DNA from: SMYC01 sp965197495
GTDB taxonomy: Bacteria > Acidobacteriota > Vicinamibacteria > Marinacidobacterales > SMYC01
Assembly: GCA_965197495.1 (NCBI GenBank)
Contig: OZ240210.1
Location: 6,448,001-6,512,000, forward strand
Length of the DNA: 64,000 nucleotides
Direction of reading: 5' to 3'
Below are positions 5,012-12,730 of the stretch, piece after piece. The position numbers and the translations under genes were made by a program. The notes under the pieces are model-generated. The model worked only from the letters and a program-made list of their open reading frames with translations. It searched no databases and was not told the origin of the DNA. Within the stretch, counting starts at the first letter, position 1; every line of letters begins with the position of its first letter.

Positions 5012-6880
5012 GCGTTTCTTATAATTCCCTTTTCTTTCACTCTCGGCAGCGGTTTCTGACACTCCGAGAAGCCCGGGAAAGTCCCGCTCGCGACCTAGCG
5101 CAAGAAGGCGATCGAGCTCGGCAACGACGGCCTCATCGACGCTCGGTCTGGGAGGCGACGGCGACGGCTCCGGGCTCGCCGCAGGCTCGGAACGCGCCGC
5201 GCTCCCGGCAACGCCGCCGAGCCGGATGAGATCCTTTTCCAGCAACGACAAAAGAGCTCGTTCTGTGTCGCTTTCCGACATCGGGCTGACCGCGATGATG
5301 TCTTTCGGACGTGAAGACCCGTCGATGCGCGACAAGAGGAAACCCTCTTCCGGAGTGATCTCGACACCTTTCAGGTCTTGCGACAAAGTCGGTGAAAGTT
5401 GAAGCGCTTGCAACCCGCCCTTGAGCTGCTTTATTCGGTCCGAGTCAATCTCGGGTGTCGCGTCGTCATCCGCGGCACCCGTTTTGTCAGTGTTTCCGGC
5501 CGCCTCCGCCGTGGCGTCCTCGCTAGACGACGTCGGCTCCTTGGCCTTCGCGACCTCCTCATCGGCGGTGGCCTCCTCGGCAGTGGCCTCCTCAGCAGTG
5601 GCTTCCTCGGCGGTGGCCTCCTCGGCCTTGGCTTCGCTAGAAACGCCACTGACCGTGCCGGGGCCGCTCTGATCAACCACGGAAGTCGCCTCCGTGTGAG
5701 CCTCGAGTTTCGGCTGCGGAAGCTGTTCTTCCTCGGGCGGAGACACGTTGGTCTCGACGGGCTCTGTCACCAGATTTTCCGACGCCGGGACCCGATCGAC
5801 CGCCTTGGCTTCGGAGTCTATCGCTTCGCTCTTCTCTTCCACGCGCTCCGATTGCGCAGGGGTCTCTTCCGCTACGGCCGGCCCACCGAGAGCCGGTTTT
5901 TCGGGCTCAGGGCGCTCGAGAGCTCCATCGTCGGCGCTCGCCGCCGCTTGCGCCACGGCGTCCGCATGATCCTTCGACTTCTTTGGCAATTTTTCGAGAG
6001 CTTCGACGAGCTCGGCACCGGACGCAAACCGCTTGTCGCGCTCTTTCTCGAGCGCGTGGTGAAGAATAGGCTTGAGCTCCATCGGCGGCCCGAGACTCTG
6101 CCAGTTCAGGGGAAAAACAGGCTCGTCGTTGATGATGCTCAACAGAACGCCTGTGAGGCTCGGACTGCGGAACGGTTTTTCGCCCACGACGAGCTCGAAG
6201 AGAATGCAACCAAGGGAAAACAGGTCGGATCGAGCATCCACATCCTCCCCTTTGGCCTGCTCCGGCGACATATAGTCGGGAGCCCCGAGGACGCCGCCGG
6301 CCATCGTCAAGTTTGTCGAGAGCTCCGATTTCGCAATCCCGAAATCCGCGACCCAGACATTCAAGGAGGAGGACACCAAGATGTTCGACGGCTTGACGTC
6401 ACGATGCACGACTTTACGCTCGTGCGCATAATCCAGAGCGCTCGCGAGCTGCGCTATGATCTGGATGGCGGCTGAAAGCGGAAGCCGGCCTTCCGATTCA
6501 CTGAGAGACTCGAGCGTGCGGCCGTCGATGAACTCCATGATGATGAAGCCGCGATCTGAAGTGGCGACGATATCGTGGATGGTAACGATGTTGGCGTGCT
6601 GGAGCCGTGCGACGATGCGCGCCTCGCGTACGAATCGCTCGCGGAGCTCGTCCGGGGTCCGGTCTGCAAACGGCGTATCGAGCCGAACGCATTTGACCGC
6701 GACCGGGCGGTCGAGAATCGTATCGAGCGCCTTGTAGACGGCGCCGATAGCGCTCGTCGAAAGACGCTCCACGATGTGGTAGCGCCCTCCTGGAATCTGG
6801 TCCTTGGTGTCGATACCGTTCGCTCCCGATGCCGACACCTGGCCTTTCGGCGCGTTTGGGGTATCTGCCTGAGCTTCCAT
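5000..6880 (-). CDS. Ser/Thr protein kinase, truncated by transposon insertion
   Basis: Hanks-type kinase domain at about residues 30-300: invariant Lys in PVAVKCVRLD, catalytic loop VVHRDVKPSNIL, metal-binding DFG in WVADFGIAK, then APDYMSPEQAKGEDVDARSD. The glycine loop is degenerate (LSTSAIGAVY keeps only the last Gly). A long acidic linker includes several EEATA repeats (about 5560-5640). A helical PATAN/DUF4388-like segment follows (EITPEEGFLLSRIDGSSRPKD), then the first half of a J domain (ERDFPGLLGVSETAAESERK). At 5037 the frame runs into the IS1595 terminal repeat and ends with nine foreign residues. The lost part is at 644-1231. Start taken as ATG 6880 (MEAQADTPN); an upstream frame reaches 6952. 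Confidence 0.88.
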   Translation of the reverse strand: MEAQADTPNAPKGQVSASGANGIDTKDQIPGGRYHIVERLSTSAIGAVYKALDTILDRPVAVKCVRLDTPFADRTPDELRERFVREARIVARLQHANIVTIHDIVATSDRGFIIMEFIDGRTLESLSESEGRLPLSAAIQIIAQLASALDYAHERKVVHRDVKPSNILVSSSLNVWVADFGIAKSELSTNLTMAGGVLGAPDYMSPEQAKGEDVDARSDLFSLGCILFELVVGEKPFRSPSLTGVLLSIINDEPVFPLNWQSLGPPMELKPILHHALEKERDKRFASGAELVEALEKLPKKSKDHADAVAQAAASADDGALERPEPEKPALGGPAVAEETPAQSERVEEKSEAIDSEAKAVDRVPASENLVTEPVETNVSPPEEEQLPQPKLEAHTEATSVVDQSGPGTVSGVSSEAKAEEATAEEATAEEATAEEATADEEVAKAKEPTSSSEDATAEAAGNTDKTGAADDDATPEIDSDRIKQLKGGLQALQLSPTLSQDLKGVEITPEEGFLLSRIDGSSRPKDIIAVSPMSESDTERALLSLLEKDLIRLGGVAGSAARSEPAASPEPSPSPPRPSVDEAVVAELDRLLALGRERDFPGLLGVSETAAESERKGNYKKRLTR

Positions 6881-7118
6881 AGCCCAAAAGAGAGGCAAGA
6901 ACCGTGCCGATCCTGCACCGCACCGCTCATCGACGGAGCGCTTTGGATTCAACTAGTTGCACAAACTAGAGCAAAGAAAGTGCGTAAAAAACGATGGGAA
7001 ATCGTGTCACAGGATGGTGAAATTCCCACGACTCGCAACCGAAGACGAGCAACAAGGATTGGCGGATGCTTCCGGCTACCCGGCACCGGCTATCCGCGCG
7101 CGGTCTAGCTTGCTGACG

Positions 7119-8174
7119 CTACTTGCCGAGCTCGTCGTCGATGATGCTCTGGAAGGCCTCGAAGGGCTGAGCGCCCGACAAGAATCGGCCATTGATGAAG
7201 AATGCCGGCGTTGCGTTTACGCCAAGAGAACCACCCCGCTCATAGTCGGCCCTAGCAGTCTCGCGAAACTCTCCAGAGTCGAAGCACTGGTTGAACGCCT
7301 GTACGTCGAGCCCTAGATCGGACGCCATTTGCTTCAGGTTGTCGTTTCCGAGCGCCCGTTGATTCTCGAAGATCTTGTCGTGGTACTCCCAGAACTGTCC
7401 TTGTGCGTGGGCGCAAAGAGCGGCTTCCGCGGCGGGCTGAGCCTGCGGATGATTGGGAAGGGGGAAATCACGATAGACGAGACGAACCTTGTCGCCGTAA
7501 GTGCTTTCAATCTGCTTGAGGGCCGGACCGACCCGCGCGCAGTACGGTCATTGAAAGTCGGAATATTCGACGATCGTCACCTCCGCGTCCGCCGAGCCTC
7601 TGATGCGTTCGTTCGATGCAATCGTGATGGGCACGCGAGGCGGCGACAACGCGACATGCACGCTCGCCTCATCGCGGAGCCCATCGATGTAGCTCTGTCG
7701 GACGATGCCTTCATTCCGACTCTCCATGAATTCCCGAATCTGCGGGCCTACCTGCTCGAGCGTCTGGCCCCGGAGGCGTACACTGTTCTGCTCGTAAAAA
7801 GCCTCGATGTCCTCGTCGGTCACTGGAGTCACGTCCGACGTGATTTCCTGCTCGACAAGCTCATCCACCGTGATACTGCGCTTTTCGGCTTCACGGGCCA
7901 AGAGCGCGTCCGCAACGAACTCTCCGAGCGCGGCGCGACGGGCGTCGTATAGGTCCTGGAAAATCTTGACGTTCGTTGCCAGGACTTTTTGATCCAGCTC
8001 GGACATCGTGATTTCGCGGTCGCCGATCCGGGCGACAACGCTCTCGACGCTCCCACCCGAGGCTTCACCGACCTCGGAATGGGTCTGCGATTGCGACGCC
8101 GTGCCACAGGCAACGGATATAAGCAAAGCGCCGGCCAGGACCATAGCACTCGGACGACAGAGTTTGACTTGCAT
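7119..8174 (-). CDS. SurA_N-DsbA-like thiol oxidoreductase with in-frame TGA at the catalytic Cys (candidate selenoprotein)
   Basis: Read through one TGA (7548-7550), this is a 351-residue envelope protein. It has a lipoprotein-like signal (MVLAGALLISVACG), a SurA/PpiC-type helical domain (VVARIGDREITMSELDQKV onwards), and a DsbA-like thioredoxin domain starting EVTIVEYSDFQ-[TGA]-PYCARVG. The TGA replaces the first Cys of the expected CPYC active site. The frame then continues without a break through VRLVYRDFPLPNHPQAQ, FWEYHDKIF and the cis-Pro segment GVNATPAFFINGRF to a TAG at 7119. A hairpin with a GGUCC loop begins 14 nt after the TGA. AAGGAG lies 10 bases before ATG 8174. If Sec is inserted, the motif is UxxC, a known redox form. 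Alternatives are a point mutation or sequence error (TGC to TGA). Confidence 0.85.
7520..7534 (-). promoter_or_regulatory. Candidate bacterial SECIS hairpin downstream of the TGA codon
   Basis: In the mRNA, bases 14-28 after the UGA form GGGUC-GGUCC-GGCCC: five pairs, one of them U-G, around a five-base loop. The loop starts 19 nt after the UGA and its first two bases are G. That agrees with the bacterial SECIS description (apical loop about 16-37 nt after UGA, with a G in the first two loop positions). The loop resembles the GGUCU of E. coli fdhF as I remember it. The stem is short, so folding should be checked. Confidence 0.55.
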
Positions 8175-8271
8175 AAACGGGACGCTCCTTGAATCAACCA
8201 GGTTAGCACAATGCAAACATCACCGCCCAGCCGCCCCCGCCCACGAACTTGCTACAATCAAATCAAGAGTC

Positions 8272-8716
8272 ATGTCGAGTACAAAAATTCTTCGTCGCGC
8301 TCGCCCTCGTGGCGTTGTCGGCCCCGGCTCTCTCCGGAGAAAAACCCAAGCTCGTGCTCAAAGCACCGAGGCTCCAGATGCTCAAACCGGGGCGTGCGGC
8401 GCAAGGCTTCGGCAAGCGGGTCGACATCCGAGCTCGTCTCGAAGGCGATCCTGACGATCCCGAGACCTACTATTGTCTTGATGAGATTTGGGATTGGGGT
8501 GACGGCACTGAGTCCGTGAGCGAGCCCGATTGCGATCCTTTTGGAGATGGCACTGAGCTCAAAACGAACTTCATGGATACCCACTATTTCGGCGCGGGCC
8601 GGTGGATCATCACACTTAACGATAGTGCTCCAGCGCTTTCATCGCGACGGCGTAGACGTGGGTGTTCTCGTAAACCCCGCGTAACATCTCTGCACCCGGG
8701 CCACGTCCGAACGTGA
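8272..8716 (+). pseudogene. Secreted PKD-domain protein, frameshifted and truncated
   Basis: An ATG at 8272 begins MSSTK. One A too many in the ACAAAAATTC run puts it out of frame with a clear signal peptide (FFVALALVALSAPALSG), which continues in the neighbouring frame from about 8290. That frame holds a PKD-like motif (CLDEIWDWGDGTESV) and THYFGAGRWIITL. After about 8617 the sequence turns into the antisense of the phosphatase gene and no longer looks like the domain. So both the start and the end are damaged. A homopolymer sequencing error would explain the first defect but not the second. Confidence 0.6.
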
Positions 8717-10106
8717 GAACGGGCTCCATCGTGTGTCCTCCGGTCGCCCAAACGACGAATGTGTGCCGGGCGAGGCGCCGGCCTAGAAGACAGGCTGGGT
8801 TGCTGCTTTGGTCACCATAGAAGTTACGGAAATCCTTGGTCCAAGCGTTTCCGTCGGCGTCGCGGAGGAGAGCTTCTCTCGCTTCCTGGATCGTCATCTC
8901 GAATCCGGTGTGGGTTCGCACCGCCTCGACGAGGCCCTCGGGAGAGCCCTTCGCCTCGTCGAGAATGTAGGTGTAGGACGCGGATTGACGGCCGAGCGCC
9001 ACGAGTTGCTCCCGGGCGGGATAGCGATGGTGGGGCTCATAGCCGAGACCGCTCGGAAGCTCCCATCCCGAGGGGCGGCCGTTGAAGTCGCCATCGCTGA
9101 ACGAAAACCCACCGGTGCCGTGATCTGCCGTCACGATGACGAGTGTTTTGGGATGCCTCGCCTGGAAATCGAGCACAGCCCCAAGCGCTTCGTCGAAGTC
9201 TAAAATCTCGTGGAGCATCGTCCCGGCGTCGTTGTCGTGCCCGCCAAAGTCGATTCGACCTCCTTCCATCATCAGAAAGAAGCCGCCCTCCGCGCGTGAG
9301 AGCACGTCGAGCGCGGCCAACGCCATGTCCTTCAAGCTCGGCACCGACTCGAGCCCCATCGCTCGCGTATCCACCACGTAGGGCAGATGCGACGCGGCAA
9401 AAAGGCCGAGCAGCTTATCCGCTTTTGGCGACGCTTCCGCGAGCCCCATTCGATCCGAGACAACGACATAACCTTTCGCCTTCGCTTCGGCGATGCGGTT
9501 CACTTCGTCCTGCCGATTCGAGCCACCGTCCACTTCTTCGACGATACCCGGCAGAAAATCCGAAACGAGCCGGCCCGAGGGCACGAGCGCCCGAGCACCT
9601 CCGCCCAATAACACGTCGACGTCGTACCCGGTCAGCACGTCGTCCAGAATCGCGGGTTCGGGGTTGTATCGCGACACTTGATGTGCGGCGAAGGCCGCAG
9701 GGGTCGCGTGGGAGAGACGCATGTTAGAGACGAGTCCCGTCGCAAGACCAAGTCTCTTGGACGCCTCTAGAATCGTCTCGACGACGTAGCCATCGGAGCT
9801 CAAGCTCAACGTTTCGTTTCTGGCCTTCCGCCCCGTCGCCAGTTGGGAAGCCGCAGCGGCCGAATCGGTGACGGTGCTGCGATAAGGGGTCGGCATCGAA
9901 TAGCCGGTGTTGCCGTCATCCATCAGAGCCTCGAGGTACAGTTTTCGGCCCTCCACCATGTTGGCGTATTGGAGGCCGAACGCGGTTTGAGCCGCGCCAA
10001 GTCCATCGCCGATGAGCAGGATCACGTTCTTTGCGCGAGGGGCCTCTCGAGCGCCCATCGGAACACTCGAGAGCAATATCGTCAGAACGAGCAAGAGCGA
10101 GCGCAT
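8616..10106 (-). CDS. Alkaline phosphatase family protein, secreted
   Basis: About 496 residues. It has a signal peptide (MRSLLLVLTILLSSVPMGA), then the alkaline phosphatase metal-site start KNVILLIGDGLG. The nucleophile serine is in the region STVTDSAAAASQLATG. Later metal-binding parts are GGRIDFGGHDNDA, VIVTADHGTGGF and, near the end, ATGGHTMEPVLTFG. The family hydrolyses phosphomonoesters in the periplasm or outside the cell. The signal peptide and AAGGAG upstream favour ATG 10106 over upstream in-frame starts. Its 3' end converges on the broken PKD gene. Confidence 0.92.
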   Translation of the reverse strand: MRSLLLVLTILLSSVPMGAREAPRAKNVILLIGDGLGAAQTAFGLQYANMVEGRKLYLEALMDDGNTGYSMPTPYRSTVTDSAAAASQLATGRKARNETLSLSSDGYVVETILEASKRLGLATGLVSNMRLSHATPAAFAAHQVSRYNPEPAILDDVLTGYDVDVLLGGGARALVPSGRLVSDFLPGIVEEVDGGSNRQDEVNRIAEAKAKGYVVVSDRMGLAEASPKADKLLGLFAASHLPYVVDTRAMGLESVPSLKDMALAALDVLSRAEGGFFLMMEGGRIDFGGHDNDAGTMLHEILDFDEALGAVLDFQARHPKTLVIVTADHGTGGFSFSDGDFNGRPSGWELPSGLGYEPHHRYPAREQLVALGRQSASYTYILDEAKGSPEGLVEAVRTHTGFEMTIQEAREALLRDADGNAWTKDFRNFYGDQSSNPACLLGRRLARHTFVVWATGGHTMEPVLTFGRGPGAEMLRGVYENTHVYAVAMKALEHYR

Positions 10107-10201
10107 GATCGGTAAGAGCTCCTTCCCCAAAACGTGCCAGGTGACATCCATCATGGCGAGACATTCTATACTGCCGTTCTCCAAAACCTGATCAAATCTG
10201 A

Positions 10202-11153
10202 TCAAGTCTCGGTTCCTGCTTCACAGAGGATCGTTTCACGTTCCTCTCCACAGGCTTCTGTTCCGGTGGAACTCACCGTACGTAAAAGATTCTTCGCGGC
10301 GTTGAAATCACGGTTTTTCGTAAGTCCGCACGCCGAACATTGAAACTGACTCTCGCCCAGCGCTAAGCTCTCCTTGATGACACCACACCTGCTGCACGTT
10401 TTGGAAGACGCGAACCATCGATCGGCAATCGCGATGTGGTTGCCGCGAAGTGCCGACTTGTACTCGAAACTCATGGAACACCATGTCCGAGATCGCTCGA
10501 GCCAACCGCGCGTTCGCAAGCATGCCTTTGACGTTCAGATCCTCGATGCCAATCCAGCCGTAGCTCTTCGTCAAGTAAGTCGTGAGCTTGTGCAAGGAAT
10601 CTTGTGCAAGGAATCTTGTGCAAGGAATCTTGTGCAAGGAATCTTGACGGATACAGCGAATCCGGTAGTGGAGGCGCGCCAACTTCAGACGAGCTTTCTC
10701 GCGGTTTTTCGACCCTTTCCGTTTGCGAGATAGTCGACGAGCCAATCGTCTCAGCTTCTTGAGCTCGCACCTGAGCGGCTTGGGTCCTTGGATGGTCGCT
10801 TCCCCCGTCAAGGTAGCCAAGCTCGCGAATCGATGTACGCCCAAGTCCACGCCCACCGCTGCTCGGCTCTCGCAGCGCTCTGGCTCGTCCTCGAGCTCCA
10901 CCGACAGGCTTACGAACCACTTGTCCGCCGTGCCGATACCGTCGCCGAGAGCACATCGCCTCGAAAGCGAAGCTCCTCTCGCATACGCACCCACCCTAGC
11001 TTCGGGATCCAAACTCGCTTGCCGTCGACCTTCACGTGATCGTTGCCGATATAGAAACTGCCGTGCACCCCCTTCTTCTTGAACCGCGGATAACGCGCCC
11101 TCTTGGCGAAGAAGTTCCAGAAGGCCGCTCCGAGATGAAGAAACGGCTGCTGG
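10202..11153 (-). pseudogene. TnpB (IS200/IS605 RNA-guided nuclease) remnant with frameshifts
   Basis: Pieces of TnpB are in different frames: PRFKKKGVHGSFYIG and VWIPKLGWVRMREELRF (N-terminal part), then AAVGVDLGVHRFASLA (RuvC Asp region) and WIGIEDLNVKGM (RuvC Glu), then the zinc finger CSRCG...CSACG and KNRDFNAAKNLL. A missing base near 10946 and a small deletion near 10463 break the frame. A 14-bp unit present four times (10590-10645) adds 14 codons in the RuvC region without shifting frame. The gene is inactive. No tnpA accompanies it. Confidence 0.85.
10590..10645. repeat. Four tandem 14-bp units inside the dead tnpB
   Basis: GTGCAAGGAATCTT occurs four times head to tail. A single unit would restore the family sequence RQDSLHKLTTYLTK, so three units (42 bp) are extra, consistent with replication slippage. 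42 bp keeps the reading frame. Confidence 0.9.
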
Positions 11154-11156
11154 GCC

Positions 11157-11395
11157 GCATACTACTTGGAGACGCGAGGCCATCTCTTCGCGGGCGACGC
11201 CTTCACCGTGACACACAAGGGCGAGTTAGAGGTCAACGACGAGGCGCGCGCGCGTCCGCGGCCCGCTGCCTCGAGCGACCTATCGAAGGCCTCTTGCCCT
11301 CCCATGGCCGCCCCGTCACTGACCGCGGTGCCATCAACGCCCTGCGAGAACGACTGAGAAAGTTAAGTTCGGACCTTACGCATCGAACGCGTTGA
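11157..11395 (+). pseudogene. 3' remnant of a metallo-beta-lactamase-fold hydrolase gene
   Basis: The plus strand reads AYYLETRGHLFAGDAFTV and GELEVNDEARAR, then after a frame change near 11255 ARCLERPIEGLLPSHGRPVT and ALRERLRKL. This matches the C-terminal part of MBL-fold hydrolases (GD metal ligand, LPSHGRPV). The front of the gene is gone; the dead tnpB begins there instead. It overlaps the end of the LOG gene by about 20 bases. Confidence 0.55.
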
Positions 11396-12428
11396 TTCTG
11401 TCGATGAACTGTCGGAGGCGGCCGAAATCGTGCCGGTTGAAATCGAGCTCGAGACATGCGAGACCGTGGAGATGAGTCCCGCGCTCTTCGCGAAGCGGCT
11501 GACTTCGCGTGATCTCGCCTGAACGCAGCACATCCTGAAAGCCGTCATTCAAGGTCGTGAACTCGTCGTCCGTGAGGTCGCGCTCGAGCCGGAGCACGAG
11601 CTTGTCGTCGACATAGCGGGACGAGTGGTAGACGCGATAAAAGCGCATGACCTCCTCGACCGTTTCCTTTGGGTTTTTTACGATACAAAACAGAGACAGG
11701 TCTTGCTGCGAGATCAGACCGTGGCCGAGCATCCGCTGCTCGATGAACCGGCCCAGGTCTCTGAAATAGCCCGTCGCCGGGCTTTCGACCATCACCACCG
11801 GTAAAGGCATCTGCTTGCCGGTCTGGAGCAGGGTCAGGACCTCGAAGCACTCGTCGAGGGTCCCGAACCCACCCGGAAAAAGGATCACGGCATGGGACTC
11901 TTTTAACAAAAAGAGCTTCCGGGTGAAGAAGTAGCGGAAGCTCATGAGCTTCTTTTCGTCGCCGCGAATGGTCTCGTTCGCAGACTGTTCGAACGGCAGC
12001 TTGATATTGACACCGATGCTCAAACTGCGCCCGGCGCCTTCGTGAGCGGCACCCATGATACCGCTCCCCGCGCCGGTGACGACCATCCAGCCCGCCTCGG
12101 CCATGAGCCTGCCAAGCTCGACCGCCCGTTCGTGATCGCCGTGATCCTTCGCCGTGCGCGCCGAGCCGAACACCGTCACTTTGCGAGCCCGGCGAAACGG
12201 CGTGAACATCTTGAAGGCCCGGCGCATCTCCTTGAGCGCCGCGTTGGCGATCTTGAGATCGACTCCCTTCGCGCAGTCGATGCCGAGCCGAAGAGCCGTG
12301 GTCGCAATCTCATTAACGGAACGGCGTTCGGCATCTGTGCAACATTGGTTGACGAGCGCTCTGAGCTTGCCGTCGAGCTCCGGGTCCCCCGTGGAATATC
12401 GTGATTCGCGCATGGGTCCGTTTTCCAC
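11376..12428 (-). CDS. LOG-family Rossmann-fold protein (nucleotide phosphoribohydrolase-like)
   Basis: About 350 residues, longer than plant-type LOG and closer to the larger bacterial forms. The nucleotide-binding core is clear: KVTVFGSARTAKD, VVTGAGSGIMGAAHEGA, and the family hallmark VILFPGGFGTLDECFEVLTLLQTGK. LOG proteins cleave the N-glycosidic bond of nucleoside 5'-monophosphates; the actual substrate cannot be told here. ATG 12413 (MRESRYSTG) is an alternative start. The gene stands alone between the tnpB remnant and intergenic repeats. Confidence 0.85.
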   Translation of the reverse strand: MENGPMRESRYSTGDPELDGKLRALVNQCCTDAERRSVNEIATTALRLGIDCAKGVDLKIANAALKEMRRAFKMFTPFRRARKVTVFGSARTAKDHGDHERAVELGRLMAEAGWMVVTGAGSGIMGAAHEGAGRSLSIGVNIKLPFEQSANETIRGDEKKLMSFRYFFTRKLFLLKESHAVILFPGGFGTLDECFEVLTLLQTGKQMPLPVVMVESPATGYFRDLGRFIEQRMLGHGLISQQDLSLFCIVKNPKETVEEVMRFYRVYHSSRYVDDKLVLRLERDLTDDEFTTLNDGFQDVLRSGEITRSQPLREERGTHLHGLACLELDFNRHDFGRLRQFIDRINAFDA

Positions 12429-12610
12429 TTTCGACTATCTGCCAGCCAGTGTAGGACGTTCTATACCCAATTTAGCAAATCGCAGCGGTCTTGGTCCTGT
12501 ATCATATCTATGGCTACATGTCGTACGAGCCATTCACATGGCAGACTCCTTTCATCCTGCTAGACTGACCAGGCTTAACCCGGCGCACCCAAGGCGCAAA
12601 GAAAAGTAAG

Positions 12611-12730
12611 GAAATAAAGAAATAAGGAAAGCGGATTCCGTTCACGTTTTTGGAAGCGAGAAAAATCTCCACGGTAGACTAGGGCGCGGAGACTAGATCG
12701 AGTATTAGGAAAAGCGTAACGCAAAGGCGC
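12611..12730 (+). repeat. Intergenic repeat, copy A
   Basis: Contains GCGGATTCCGTTCACG, GACTAGGGCGCGGAGACTAG and AGCGTAACGCAAAGGCGC. The same blocks recur in order at 17721-17826 on the far side of ISL3 copy 2. The whole 12429-12772 interval is AT-rich purine runs and repeat pieces; no gene is seen in it. Confidence 0.75.

Larger units (their letters stand above)
2326..5029 (+). mobile_element. IS1595-family transposon with cargo genes
   Basis: A 24-bp perfect terminal inverted repeat beginning GGGAATTATAAGAAACG and ending CTTGACA lies at 2326-2349 and inverted at 5006-5029. An 8-bp duplication TTTTCTTT flanks it at 2318-2325 and 5030-5037, as expected for IS1595. The left duplication overlaps the right target duplication of ISL3 copy 1, so this element arrived second, into the ISL3 scar. 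It carries its transposase (2379-3353) and about 1.6 kb of small accessory genes. Passenger genes are known in the IS1595 family; these particular ones are not recognised. Confidence 0.92.

Noticed and set aside
5399..6475. Plus-strand frame of 358 codons
   Set aside because: Antisense of the kinase gene; Arg/Leu-rich composition and no domain.
10590..10645. Short regular repeats as a CRISPR array
   Set aside because: Units are 14 bp with no spacers; it is a slippage expansion inside tnpB.
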